From Trichococcus alkaliphilus (GTDB taxonomy: Bacteria; Bacillota; Bacilli; Lactobacillales; Aerococcaceae), in NCBI RefSeq assembly GCF_003008695.1, contig NZ_PXZT01000006.1, forward strand, positions 102,362 to 166,361: a DNA stretch of 64,000 nt, in the 5' to 3' direction. The position numbers and the translations under genes were made by a program. Positions 55,624-63,509 of the stretch are shown piece by piece. Each line of letters starts with the position of its first letter. The stretch's first letter is position 1. The notes beneath the pieces were generated by a model. The model made no database searches. It was not told the DNA's origin and saw nothing but the letters and a program-made list of their open reading frames with translations.

Positions 55624-56274
55624 ATGACAAATTATCCATTCGACAAAGAGCGCAGCCTCCTGAAGACGGACGAATCGACCCGAATAACGATGCTGCTGCT
55701 GAATGTTTTTTTGATCGTGACCTCTGTCTCCTTGGCGATCAGCTTCTACATCCTCGCTAATCTGGAAATAAATGAAGAACCGGTCGTTTCCGACATCATC
55801 ATCGTACCGGAAGGCGCGCCGGAACGGGGAGTCAAGGCCTCCGAGCTGTTGGAAGAAGGTTATTCCGAGTCCGGCAAGATCATCGTCTCGCCGCTGCTTG
55901 TGGATGCCGAACTGCTGCATCTGCAGCCATACGGCGAACTGGGCATGATGGATGATGACATACTGGCGGATTACCAGGCGACCAGCACTTGGACCAATGC
56001 CGTCTTCAGCATCGCGCTGATGGAGGAAAACGGCTATGACTCCGCAATCGTTGTTTCGAGCGATTATCACATGAACCGGGTCAAGTACAGCTTCGAGAAA
56101 GCGGCAAAAGGGAAGGACTTGACGTTCATCTACGTTTCCGCAGGTGGCCCATACGGCTTCCCTTGGATCGAAACCCAACTCGGTAGGAGATTGGCTCAGT
56201 ATGAGATTTTTAAGACAGTCGGTTATTGGTTAGGGTTATATAATTTCATCGATATAGGGGAAGGCGGCTCTTGA
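55624..56274 (+). CDS. DUF218/YdcF-family membrane-anchored protein
   Basis: 216 residues. One N-terminal helix (about 21-45) is followed by an outer DUF218 domain with DIIIVPEGAPERGVKA, STWTNAVFSIALM and IVVSSDYHMNRV, the blocks of the YdcF/SanA/ElyC group. These proteins are tied to envelope integrity and lipid carrier use in other bacteria, but the reaction is not settled. GGAAAGCGGAAG precedes the start. Its terminator overlaps the stop codon. Confidence 0.8.
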   Translation: MTNYPFDKERSLLKTDESTRITMLLLNVFLIVTSVSLAISFYILANLEINEEPVVSDIIIVPEGAPERGVKASELLEEGYSESGKIIVSPLLVDAELLHLQPYGELGMMDDDILADYQATSTWTNAVFSIALMEENGYDSAIVVSSDYHMNRVKYSFEKAAKGKDLTFIYVSAGGPYGFPWIETQLGRRLAQYEIFKTVGYWLGLYNFIDIGEGGS

Positions 56275-56296
56275 ATGGGGAGCGCGCCTTTTTTTA
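56261..56296 (+). terminator. Terminator overlapping end of DUF218 gene
   Basis: AAGGCG and GCTC pair with GAGC and CGCCTT, followed by seven T. The left arm lies inside the last codons. Confidence 0.8.
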
Positions 56297-56457
56297 TTTC
56301 ATGGGGGATTTTCCTTATGCAAACATCCAACAAATACATACAAATCCGCACTCATGTATCCGTTTGCAATAACGTTCCCCACTTTTGCATTCTTGACGGT
56401 TATTCTTAGAAGAAACGCCGCCATGGTGCTATACTTTTTTGTATAGGAGGTGTCGAA

Positions 56458-57687
56458 ATGCTCGTGGAAATTGTGATGGAGAACTTTTTTTCCTTTAGGG
56501 ATGAGGCTACTTTTTCGATGGTTGCCAGTCCAATCGCTGAACACCCGGAGTCCGTCTATGGCAAGGACAATATCGCTGTGACGAAATTGGCGACGATCTA
56601 TGGGGCGAACGCCAGCGGAAAAAGCAACTTGCTGAAGGCAATGAAGATGATCCAGGAAGGCGTACTGTTGCAGAATTACACGTCCACGGAATGGCTGAAC
56701 CACATTGAACCATTCCATCTGGATGCGCGCACCGAGAAAAAGGACACAATGTTGGAAGCCAGCTTCCTTTTGGCCGGTAGGCTTTATCGCTACGGTTTTT
56801 TCGTCAATCGCAAACGGGTGACCGAGGAATTCCTTTATCTGGAAGGCGAAGCGCAGAAGGATCTGTTTTTCCGGAATGCGACAGGCAAAATCGTCGGCGG
56901 GGAATGGGCCGAACTGTTCAACCACATCATTCTGGATGATACGCGGTTGGCCTTGTCATCCTTGCTTTCAGCACCTGAATCAGCCGAACATCCGGATTTG
57001 AAACTGTTTCTTGAGTGGTTCACGGAGATGCGCATCATCCTCGATGCGTCGAAGATCGGATTGTCCATTTCGATGGCGAAGATGCACCTGTCCAAATACA
57101 AACATAATCTCTTGGCCTTGATCCGCGTGGCCGATCCATCCATTCAGGATATCGTTCTGCATGAACTCAGCAATCCGCGCAATGGCCGATCAGAACTGGC
57201 ATTTTTCGTCGTTAAGACCCGGCGCAATGAAGCAGGGGAAGCAGAGCCGCATTGTGAAAATTTTCGATTCCAGGATACCGAATCAGCCGGGACAGTCAAA
57301 CTGTTGGCATTGGCCGGCCCGATCATCGAGGCGCTCGAAAAGGGTGGCCTGTTGATGGTCGATGAGATGGACACGCAATTCCACACCTTGATGACGCGCT
57401 ATGTGCTGGAACTTTTTTCCGGTGAAGTCAACGATAAAGGCGCCCAGATGATCTATTCGACGCACGATATCACGAACCTGTCCAGCAGCCTTTTCCGCAG
57501 GGATCAAGTCTGGTTCGTGGAAAAGGACAGCTACAGCGCCAGCCACCTGACTTCCTTGGTGGAATATCGTTTTGATGACGAAGAAAGGAAGAACAGTTTT
57601 GAATTTTACCGCAACTACCTGAACGGCAAATACGGGGCGATCCCGTTCCCGTTGCCGGTGGATTGGTGGGTCGACAATGGAAAATAG
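56458..57687 (+). CDS. RloA/AbiLi-like AAA ATPase of a two-gene defence system
   Basis: A 409-residue SMC/OLD-type ATPase. The N-terminal stretch IVMENFFSFRDEATFSM is typical. Walker A is IYGANASGKSN (about residues 48-57), Walker B is LLMVDEMD (about 298-305), and the H-loop is IYSTHD (about 334). It overlaps the RloB gene by 11 bases. Pairs of this kind include RloA/RloB and the lactococcal AbiL phage-abortion system. The ATPase would sense infection and control the partner nuclease. ATAGGAGGTGTCGAA precedes the start. Confidence 0.85.
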   Translation: MLVEIVMENFFSFRDEATFSMVASPIAEHPESVYGKDNIAVTKLATIYGANASGKSNLLKAMKMIQEGVLLQNYTSTEWLNHIEPFHLDARTEKKDTMLEASFLLAGRLYRYGFFVNRKRVTEEFLYLEGEAQKDLFFRNATGKIVGGEWAELFNHIILDDTRLALSSLLSAPESAEHPDLKLFLEWFTEMRIILDASKIGLSISMAKMHLSKYKHNLLALIRVADPSIQDIVLHELSNPRNGRSELAFFVVKTRRNEAGEAEPHCENFRFQDTESAGTVKLLALAGPIIEALEKGGLLMVDEMDTQFHTLMTRYVLELFSGEVNDKGAQMIYSTHDITNLSSSLFRRDQVWFVEKDSYSASHLTSLVEYRFDDEERKNSFEFYRNYLNGKYGAIPFPLPVDWWVDNGK

Positions 57688-58291
57688 AAGAAGGGGCCAT
57701 AAGAAAAAATTTGAACGGCCGGTCGGAACGAAACGGCCGGAAAAAACTTTCCTGATCCTTTGCGAAGGCACCAAGACAGAGCCGAACTACTTCCGCAGTT
57801 TTCACGTCATCTCTGCGCAGGTCGAAATCGTCGGGACGGCGATGAACACGATGTCCTTGGTCAACCATGCGCGCGAAGTTATCGATACCCGGCGTGACGA
57901 GTATGATGAAATTTGGCTCGTTTTCGACAAGGATTCCTTCGACCGGGACATCTTTAATGAAGCTGTTTTTTTCTGCGAAACGCATTACCGGCAAGGTTTC
58001 CGTGCTGCCTACAGTAACGAAGCTTTCGAAATCTGGTATCTGCTGCATTTCGAACTGATCAAAAAATCGATTTCGCGTTTCCATTACCCTGACATGCTGT
58101 CGAAACGGCTGGGATTTTTCTACAAAAAAAATCATCCGCATATGTACAACGTATTATTATCAAGGCAGCCGGCCGCCATCCAGAATGCCAAGAAACTCTA
58201 CAGCCAGCGCTCGCCTTCGCCAGCCCGGGACAACCCATCCACTACCGTATTCATGCTGGTGGAGGAACTGAACAAACACTTGCGAAAATAA
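57677..58291 (+). CDS. RloB/AbiLii-like effector with TOPRIM-type motifs
   Basis: A 204-residue RloB-family protein. It has FLILCEGTKTEPNYF with Glu30, and VFDKDSFDR with Asp84 and Asp86, arranged like TOPRIM nucleases (Glu then DxD). NEAFEIWYLLHF is another RloB block. The very basic N-terminus (RRRGHKKKF) could bind nucleic acid. It is translated through overlap with the ATPase gene. The nuclease role is inferred from motif and family. Confidence 0.85.
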   Translation: MENRRRGHKKKFERPVGTKRPEKTFLILCEGTKTEPNYFRSFHVISAQVEIVGTAMNTMSLVNHAREVIDTRRDEYDEIWLVFDKDSFDRDIFNEAVFFCETHYRQGFRAAYSNEAFEIWYLLHFELIKKSISRFHYPDMLSKRLGFFYKKNHPHMYNVLLSRQPAAIQNAKKLYSQRSPSPARDNPSTTVFMLVEELNKHLRK

Positions 58292-58404
58292 TTTAAAAAA
58301 TTTGAAAATAAAAAAAGCTGGCGCGAATTATTGCGGATAATACCAGTGTAGGTCTTATCAAGCAGCAAAGGCCACTTAACAAGACGAGAAGGGATCGATT
58401 GCAT

Positions 58405-58659
58405 ATGTTCATGACACCGGTATTAGGGATGGATTTCACGGAGGACAAAAAAGGGGTCGTCATTCATTTTGTTGAAGACGACGCAGTGGCGGAAGAGTAT
58501 CTGTTTGAAACGACGGATGAGGCGGCCGCATTTTTCAGAAGCTGCCAGAACTTGTGCGATGAGGTCAAAGAGGAGCCGCTTGAGACTCAATATGCCATCA
58601 TCAGAGAGTTTTTGGATCTGGATATCGGTAAATTCAACTACGAACGCGCTTATTATTGA
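58405..58659 (+). CDS. Small protein of unknown function
   Basis: 84 residues, acidic, with no signal peptide or membrane segment. I do not recognise a family. It begins MFMTPVLGMDFTEDKKGVVIHF and ends FNYERAYY, with a mixed strand-helix character that looks like a folded cytoplasmic protein. GAAGGG lies 11 bases before ATG 58405; TTG 58399 and ATG 58411 are other possible starts. It is a single gene with a very strong terminator behind it. Confidence 0.6.
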   Translation: MFMTPVLGMDFTEDKKGVVIHFVEDDAVAEEYLFETTDEAAAFFRSCQNLCDEVKEEPLETQYAIIREFLDLDIGKFNYERAYY

Positions 58660-58670
58660 TGGGAAACACA

Positions 58671-58714
58671 AAAGAAGGCCAGCCCCGGTATGATTCGGGG
58701 CTGGCCTTCTTTTT
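58671..58714 (+). terminator. Strong terminator after small gene
   Basis: AGAAGGCCAGCCCCG pairs with CGGGGCTGGCCTTCT, with A before and T after. Confidence 0.92.
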
Positions 58715-58737
58715 CTGGCGCCGGAATCGGCGCGCTG

Positions 58738-58866
58738 TTCCGGCGAGGGTCCTGTTCGCCGGAGGACACCGGTAATAATCGCCCTCACCTTCGGTGAAGC
58801 CGGCCTAATCGGAGGAGGCAGTGAAAAATGTAGGCTCACCTCCGGCGAAGCCTGCGTTCACCGGAG
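58738..58866. repeat. Intergenic hairpin cluster D, three units at 51-bp period
   Basis: The units begin at 58738, 58789 and 58840. Unit 1 pairs TCCGGCGA with TCGCCGGA. Unit 2 has CTTCGGTGAA with a damaged right arm ATCGGAGG. Unit 3 pairs CTCCGGCGAA with TTCACCGGAG. It lies between convergent genes. Confidence 0.83.
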
Positions 58867-58948
58867 AAGGGATTTTAATGCATATTCAACGGCACCGGCG
58901 GCAGCGACAGAGGTGATCCGGATCCCCTATGCATGTTTCTGGTATCTT

Positions 58949-59659
58949 TCAGTATTGGCGCACCTTCAGTTGCTGGCCGATCAAGATCAAATCGCCCGAT
59001 AGCTGATTCAGCTGCTTCAGCGTAGCCGGGGTCGTTCCATATTTGCGCGATAGCGCCCAGAGCGTTTCACCTTTCACGACGCGGTGCAGCAGGAATGTGC
59101 CTGGTGCGCTCGCAAAGGGAGGCAGCGCGGAGAGGCCGGCTTCGATGTCCTGGCGGAACCGGGCCTGGGATACACCCCAACTCGCGAGATAGCCATCCGG
59201 ATCGGTATGGTTGGTTCCGCCGACATTCTTGGAAACCCAGGAATGGGTTTTGATGCCTCTGTCCTGCACGCTCGTCCCGTTGTTCAGCGTGCAGGGGATG
59301 CCTGCTTCCAGCGCTAATTTTTGCAGCAGCCAAACATAGGCTTTGCAATCCTGTTCAAAGATGGAGCGATTGTTCGTCCGTGCCAGCTCGACTTGGGCAT
59401 AGGCATAGCCGTTCGCTTTCGGGCCGACACCCCATTGGACTTTGCCGGTGTTGGCGATCTGGATTATTTTCCCGCCTCCGCCGACCCAGTGGGAAACAAA
59501 GGCGTTTTGCCAGTTGCGTTGCATGTAGCTGACTTCGTTCTCGAGGCTGTTGCGGCCGACGTTGTCCGGGTTGCCGGACTCGTGGGCAATGATCAGGTTG
59601 GCCGCAGTTAGTGAATTCTGATAAATGGAAAAAATACGCTTTTCGATTGTGTAGTTCAT
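58949..59659 (-). CDS. N-acetylmuramoyl-L-alanine amidase (Amidase_2) with C-terminal LysM
   Basis: 236 residues, no signal peptide, like a phage endolysin. The amidase domain (about 1-165) has LIIAHESGN with a zinc His, AFVSHWVGGGGKI, and THSWVSKNVGGTNHTDP with further zinc ligands. The LysM (about 190-236) has LHRVVKGETLWALSRKYG. ATG 59659 is chosen for GAGGAGGAACACC. It is the last gene of a minus-strand group with DUF2922, DUF1659 and a sigma factor. With no holin nearby, it is probably not an active prophage lysin. Confidence 0.88.
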   Translation of the reverse strand: MNYTIEKRIFSIYQNSLTAANLIIAHESGNPDNVGRNSLENEVSYMQRNWQNAFVSHWVGGGGKIIQIANTGKVQWGVGPKANGYAYAQVELARTNNRSIFEQDCKAYVWLLQKLALEAGIPCTLNNGTSVQDRGIKTHSWVSKNVGGTNHTDPDGYLASWGVSQARFRQDIEAGLSALPPFASAPGTFLLHRVVKGETLWALSRKYGTTPATLKQLNQLSGDLILIGQQLKVRQY

Positions 59660-59699
59660 GGTGTTCCTCCTCGTGTTTGTTCTTGATGGGATAAGCGAC

Positions 59700-59727
59700 A
59701 AAAAAGGTGCCTCCGAATGAGACACCC
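59700..59727 (-). terminator. Terminator after DUF2922 gene
   Basis: On the minus strand GGTGTCTC and GAGGCACC pair across ATTCG and are followed by a T-run. It partly separates the amidase gene from those before it. Confidence 0.8.
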
Positions 59728-59763
59728 TTGGGCGTTGTTGATGAAAACTTAAGCTAAGTTTGT

Positions 59764-60003
59764 TTATTCGGCTTCGGCGATCAGGTCAGTGATGGTGCGT
59801 TCCACGTAGCGGGCGCTGTTGACTGCCGTGAAGGGGTTGATGCCTTTCACTTCGAACGCGTTCAAGCCGATGATGGCGTCCATTGCCGGTTGCAGTTCAG
59901 CCGATGTTAAGCCGCTTTTCGGCTTCTTGACACTCAAGTTGCGGGTTTTCCCGTCGGCCGTCAAAAATTTCAATTCCAAGGTTACTGTTGTCGTCATGTT
60001 CAT
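59764..60003 (-). CDS. DUF2922-family protein
   Basis: 79 residues. It begins TTVTLELKFLTADGKTRNLSVKKPK and has LTSAELQPAMDAII, the DUF2922 pattern. Function is unknown. TAGGAGGAAATGAAC-type spacing precedes ATG 60003. DUF2922 and DUF1659 genes are often neighbours in Firmicutes, as here. The partner sigma factor upstream suggests joint control. Confidence 0.85.
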   Translation of the reverse strand: MNMTTTVTLELKFLTADGKTRNLSVKKPKSGLTSAELQPAMDAIIGLNAFEVKGINPFTAVNSARYVERTITDLIAEAE

Positions 60004-60054
60004 TTCCTCCTAGATGTCTGATGGGTAGTGATTATCGAGCTGCTTTCGGTTGGC

Positions 60055-60261
60055 TTAGGCGATGGAGTAGCGGTTCTTTTCGACAACGACTGCGTAGGCT
60101 GCAGGCAGGTCTACGAGACCGGATACGGCTGATTGGAAGGATTGGACCTGTTCAGCAGTGACGCCTGGTTTCAGGTTCGCGAATGACTGTTTGATTTCCT
60201 TCTCGTTTGCAAAATCATTGAAATAAAGCTCGATGTTTCCTTCTTCGTATTGTTTCACCAT
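60055..60261 (-). CDS. DUF1659-family protein
   Basis: 68 residues, beginning MVKQYEEGNIELYF and containing FANLKPGVTAEQVQSF, typical of DUF1659. No signal peptide. Function unknown. ACGGAGGAATGCCAA-like ribosome site precedes it. It lies between the DUF2922 gene and the sigma factor gene on the same strand. Confidence 0.85.
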   Translation of the reverse strand: MVKQYEEGNIELYFNDFANEKEIKQSFANLKPGVTAEQVQSFQSAVSGLVDLPAAYAVVVEKNRYSIA

Positions 60262-60352
60262 TTGGCATTCCTCCGTTTTCTTTTCTGGTAAGTGTCATGA
60301 CTACTTACACCTATAACGACGAAGGGGGACAGGCAATATGTAACCCTGTCTT

Positions 60353-60892
60353 TCAGACCTTCAGAAAAGGGCTGGCTTTGGTTTGGATGTGGCGTCTTCT
60401 TTTGTAGATCGTTTTACGCGAAATCTTTTGTTTTTTGGCGATTTCGGTGATGTTCAGTCCTTCCAGTGCGTCCCGCAGATAGGCATTCTCCTCGGCTGTC
60501 AGACAGGCGCAAAGGCGTTGCAGCAGATCTTCTTGCTCCAGTTGGTCTTCAAATGAGGCTGCATTGGGGATTTCTTCCAGCGCCTCTTCGGATAGGTAGG
60601 CTTCGCGGCTTTCTTTTTTCCGGTCCTTGCGGATTTGGTCCAGGAAGGTCCAGTGGATTTTTTGTTTGGCATAGCTGACGAAAAGAAAGCTGTTCTCGGT
60701 TGCAAGCGCGTCCTTCAGGCAAGTTTCGTAAGTGTCAAAAAGGGTGATCAGCCCTAATTGGTAGAAATCGTCGTAGTCGTTGTGGTCCGGATGCCGATTG
60801 ATTGTTTTCAGACAATGATGGATGACACCCGCGTACAGCTCGCTCAAAAGTGTGGCGGCTTCATCGGTGCAGATTCTTTTTTTGATATTCAT
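60353..60892 (-). CDS. Sigma-70-family RNA polymerase sigma factor
   Basis: 179 residues. Region 2-like residues (about 25-95) include DYDDFYQLGLITLFDTYETC and SYAKQKIHWTFLDQIRKDRK. The C-terminal region 4-like helix-turn-helix (about 145-170) has NITEIAKKQKISRKTIYKRR. Size and layout suit an alternative sigma factor of the SigH/ComX or SigI-like kind, not an ECF with an anti-sigma gene. ACGGAGGCAAAACC precedes the start. It is divergent from a ComK-like gene, so a competence or stress link is possible. Confidence 0.8.
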   Translation of the reverse strand: MNIKKRICTDEAATLLSELYAGVIHHCLKTINRHPDHNDYDDFYQLGLITLFDTYETCLKDALATENSFLFVSYAKQKIHWTFLDQIRKDRKKESREAYLSEEALEEIPNAASFEDQLEQEDLLQRLCACLTAEENAYLRDALEGLNITEIAKKQKISRKTIYKRRRHIQTKASPFLKV

Positions 60893-61165
60893 GGTTTTGC
60901 CTCCGTAATGTAGTGGATGGCGTGATGCAGGGGATGTCCCTGTGCATGCTCATCACGGCCCGGCAAGCTTGCTGATGCCCATATTAGCTTTCCGGAGGCG
61001 TAAGGGTCAAAACGGCAAATGCGGCAAAAAATATGACAAAACCGAAGATAATCAAACATTTGCATACAAATTTTCCGAATATGCGACAAAATGTAAGCGT
61101 TCTTATGTCATTCTGATAAAAAGTAGTATATATTTTTGTTAGACATTCCTAGTTGGGGGGATTTT
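60893..61165. other. Divergent region between sigma factor and ComK-like genes
   Basis: About 270 bases without a gene. It contains ATGTCA (61105-61110) with TATATA (61127-61132) as a possible plus-strand promoter, a cre-like TGTAAGCGTTCTTA at 61092-61105 overlapping that -35, and several AAAA/TTTT stretches. No clear ComK box pair is seen. Confidence 0.45.
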
Positions 61166-62185
61166 ATGGGAAATAAAGAAGCTAAAAATTATCGTAAGGT
61201 GCTGAATCGGCAATTGGCGCACCAATCCACTGAAAAGAGAAGCAAGCAGACTGAAGCGCATCACATAAGCGGTTCAGCGGCAACCAAAGATGTGGGCAAA
61301 ATACTCGATCCAGCAACGTTGGATGCAATCATGTCGCATTTCCGCACGTCGCTTGAGGCATCGTTTGCGCATAAAAGCCAGAAGAATGAGGAGCCGGAAC
61401 CATTCCTTGTCCTGCTCGATCCGGAAAGTATCCAGAGCTATCTGGATAAGGCTTGGGATCTGGACCGGTTTGTGCTGGACAACAGTTTTCTCTACCTGCT
61501 TAGTCTGGACCCTAAGCTGCACCGGACCGATTTCAAGACACTCATCTTCTTCAAGGACGGCCGCCTCATCAAGACACGCGAAAGCAGCAATAATGTGATG
61601 CGTTCGTTTTTTGAATTAATCGGGTTCAGTTATGATTTCATTCGGGGAATCTCGACGCGTGTCAACGGAAAAGAGGGCCATTGCGTGCCTTATATTCTCG
61701 GGAGATACAGTTTTTTGCCGTTGAGCGGACCGACCCGCAGGCAGAGTTCGTGGGTCAACCTTTCGAAGGTGCAGCATTATCGGGCTCTGAAAGGGGAAAA
61801 GGGGGTGGAAATCCATTGTGAAAATCAGCATGTTTTCCAGCTTCCGGTGCGCCCGCAATTTTTTGTCGATAAGGTCAAACAGGCTGGCCAGACTATCCAT
61901 CGCCAAGAGCATCTTTTACGCAATGTTTTGAAGAATTTCGATTATGTCGACGGAAGGAAAGTGGAGCGTGAGAATAATCTGTTAGGGAATGCATTTCATG
62001 CGCACACCGATCGGATCTCGCTGATCTCGATGGAAGATTACATCCGGATTTTTCAATTTTCCTTTGCAGAGACGGCTTTGAAGCATCCTTCGTTGCGTGA
62101 CAATCCAGTGACGGACGAAGCGCTGCACCTCTTGAGAGAGAATCTTTACGACGATTTGCCTCATCTCAGGAACACGGCGCGATAG
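61166..62185 (+). CDS. ComK-like competence regulator homologue with N-terminal extension
   Basis: 339 residues. Residues about 85-265 follow the ComK pattern: a strand-rich start, TRESSNNVMRSFFELIGFSYDF (compare the ESS...GSSY region of ComK), then FLPLSGPTRRQSSWVNLSKV and VEIHCENQHVFQLPVRP, matching ComK's FFPT-S-P-R-x-C-x-W and S-N-G-x-x-x-x-L-P-V blocks. ComK is normally about 190 residues. Here an 80-residue N-terminal part and a 75-residue C-terminal part are added. GGGGGGATTTT precedes ATG 61166. It is divergent from a sigma factor gene. The assignment rests on pattern, not a search. Confidence 0.6.
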   Translation: MGNKEAKNYRKVLNRQLAHQSTEKRSKQTEAHHISGSAATKDVGKILDPATLDAIMSHFRTSLEASFAHKSQKNEEPEPFLVLLDPESIQSYLDKAWDLDRFVLDNSFLYLLSLDPKLHRTDFKTLIFFKDGRLIKTRESSNNVMRSFFELIGFSYDFIRGISTRVNGKEGHCVPYILGRYSFLPLSGPTRRQSSWVNLSKVQHYRALKGEKGVEIHCENQHVFQLPVRPQFFVDKVKQAGQTIHRQEHLLRNVLKNFDYVDGRKVERENNLLGNAFHAHTDRISLISMEDYIRIFQFSFAETALKHPSLRDNPVTDEALHLLRENLYDDLPHLRNTAR

Positions 62186-62301
62186 CCAGCCGCACAGATT
62201 TTTGATTTGTATGCTATTGCAACAGCTATCATTTGTGATTCAGGTGGAAGTATTTTACAATGAGTTTAAAGAACACATCATCAGTAATGGGAGGAATCGT
62301 A

Positions 62302-63306
62302 ATGGATAAAAGAATCGAAGGTACCTTTGCTAATCAGGAAATGGTGATCGATGAAATCACGCATCTGATCAAGCATGAGGGGTATGCGCCTGAGCAACTG
62401 CTGGTCATCACCCGCAACGGCAAAAGTAATTACATTACGGAAGAGACGGCGGTGCAGGTAATCATAACCGGGGAAGACCGCGAGGAAGATTCATTATGGG
62501 ACAAGATCGTTAAATTCTTTACGGTTGATTTGGACGAAGAAGAGGAAGAAACTATTTTTGAACGTTACGGCATTGATGAGGATACGTACGAACGCTTTGA
62601 GGATGCGTTGGATGATGGGGAATTGTTGCTTCTGATCGATGATGCGGCTCCAATCAATGATGAGCATGCTGAGTTTCTTGTGCGCGATGGCATTTTGCCT
62701 GACGAAAAAGTCGTCCCTGTCGAAGCAGTCACAGCTGTCACTGCCACGAAACCGGATTGGACGCCTGCCGAAAGCGAGGAAGTCGGCGATGTGCCGGCTC
62801 ATTCCATCGAAGCCGCGAAAAAAATTGAAGGCACTGAAGCTGAAGTTGCTGCGCCGACTCAACCAGCCGATGTGACCGACGATATCATGGGACAGCCAAT
62901 CGAAACGGAAATCACTACTGTCGCTGCGACCAAACCGGATTGGACACCCGTAGACAGCGAAGAAGTCGGGGAAGTACCGGCTCATTTCATCGATGACGCG
63001 AAAAAACTGGAAGCCACCGAAGTTTCAGCTGAGTCACCGACTCAGCCCGCTGATTTGATCGACGATATCACCGGACAACCGATCGAAGCGGAAAAGGTAG
63101 CGGACCCTATGATGGCTGAGGACAATCAAAAACTTCCGGAGATGCAGTTCGACGAAGACGATTCCTTAGTGAAAATCGCGGAAGAGAAAGAACAGTTTTC
63201 CAAAGACCCGTTCGGAGGCGACACTGTCGTTGCCGCAGCCGGCGAAGATGCGGAAGATATCGAACCTGATTATGACGAGACGGACAAACCAAAACCGGCT
63301 CTGTGA
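62302..63306 (+). CDS. YflT-domain general stress protein with acidic repeats
   Basis: 334 residues. The N-terminal YflT/heat-induced stress domain (about 1-100) has RIEGTFANQEMVIDEITHLI and LLVITRNG. After it come two repeats of about 62 residues, each with ATKPDWTPxxSEEVGxVPAH and PTQPADxxDDIxGQPIE, then a very acidic end. No signal peptide, so cytoplasmic. ATG 62302 is chosen for GGGAGGAATCGTA. Role in stress survival is inferred from family. Confidence 0.8.
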   Translation: MDKRIEGTFANQEMVIDEITHLIKHEGYAPEQLLVITRNGKSNYITEETAVQVIITGEDREEDSLWDKIVKFFTVDLDEEEEETIFERYGIDEDTYERFEDALDDGELLLLIDDAAPINDEHAEFLVRDGILPDEKVVPVEAVTAVTATKPDWTPAESEEVGDVPAHSIEAAKKIEGTEAEVAAPTQPADVTDDIMGQPIETEITTVAATKPDWTPVDSEEVGEVPAHFIDDAKKLEATEVSAESPTQPADLIDDITGQPIEAEKVADPMMAEDNQKLPEMQFDEDDSLVKIAEEKEQFSKDPFGGDTVVAAAGEDAEDIEPDYDETDKPKPAL

Positions 63307-63341
63307 TTGATGAAAACACCAAAGGCTGCCTCGAAAATGGT

Positions 63342-63366
63342 ATGCCACCCGTCAATAGGACAGTAA
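63342..63366. repeat. Possible terminal inverted repeat of IS3-family element
   Basis: The minus strand reads ACTGTCCTATTGACGGGTGG and on to GCATACC, about 145 bases past the transposase stop. It looks like an IS end, but the other end lies outside the window, so neither match nor target duplication can be checked. Confidence 0.35.
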
Positions 63367-63387
63367 AATATTTAAACAGTTTTACAG

Positions 63388-63419
63388 ACTGCTCCCCGTA
63401 ATGTGGGGGCAGTTTTTTT
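63388..63419 (+). terminator. Terminator inside IS end, against transposase direction
   Basis: ACTGCTCCCC pairs with GGGGGCAGT across a short loop and is followed by seven T on the plus strand. It would stop transcription entering the IS from the stress gene. Confidence 0.75.
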
Positions 63420-63509
63420 CGTATATAAACCTGCCGCGCTTACGCTTGGCGGCCCACACGTTTTATGAGCGAAGCACAAACCGCTTCACTCACCAAACGT
63501 GAGGGTGCA

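Noticed and set aside
49837..58866. CRISPR-like arrays at the hairpin clusters
   Set aside because: Only three units per cluster, arms are degenerate, in cluster A the spacers resemble each other, and no cas gene is in the window.
58949..60892. Complete prophage
   Set aside because: An endolysin-like amidase is present but there is no holin, portal, capsid, tail or integrase gene nearby.
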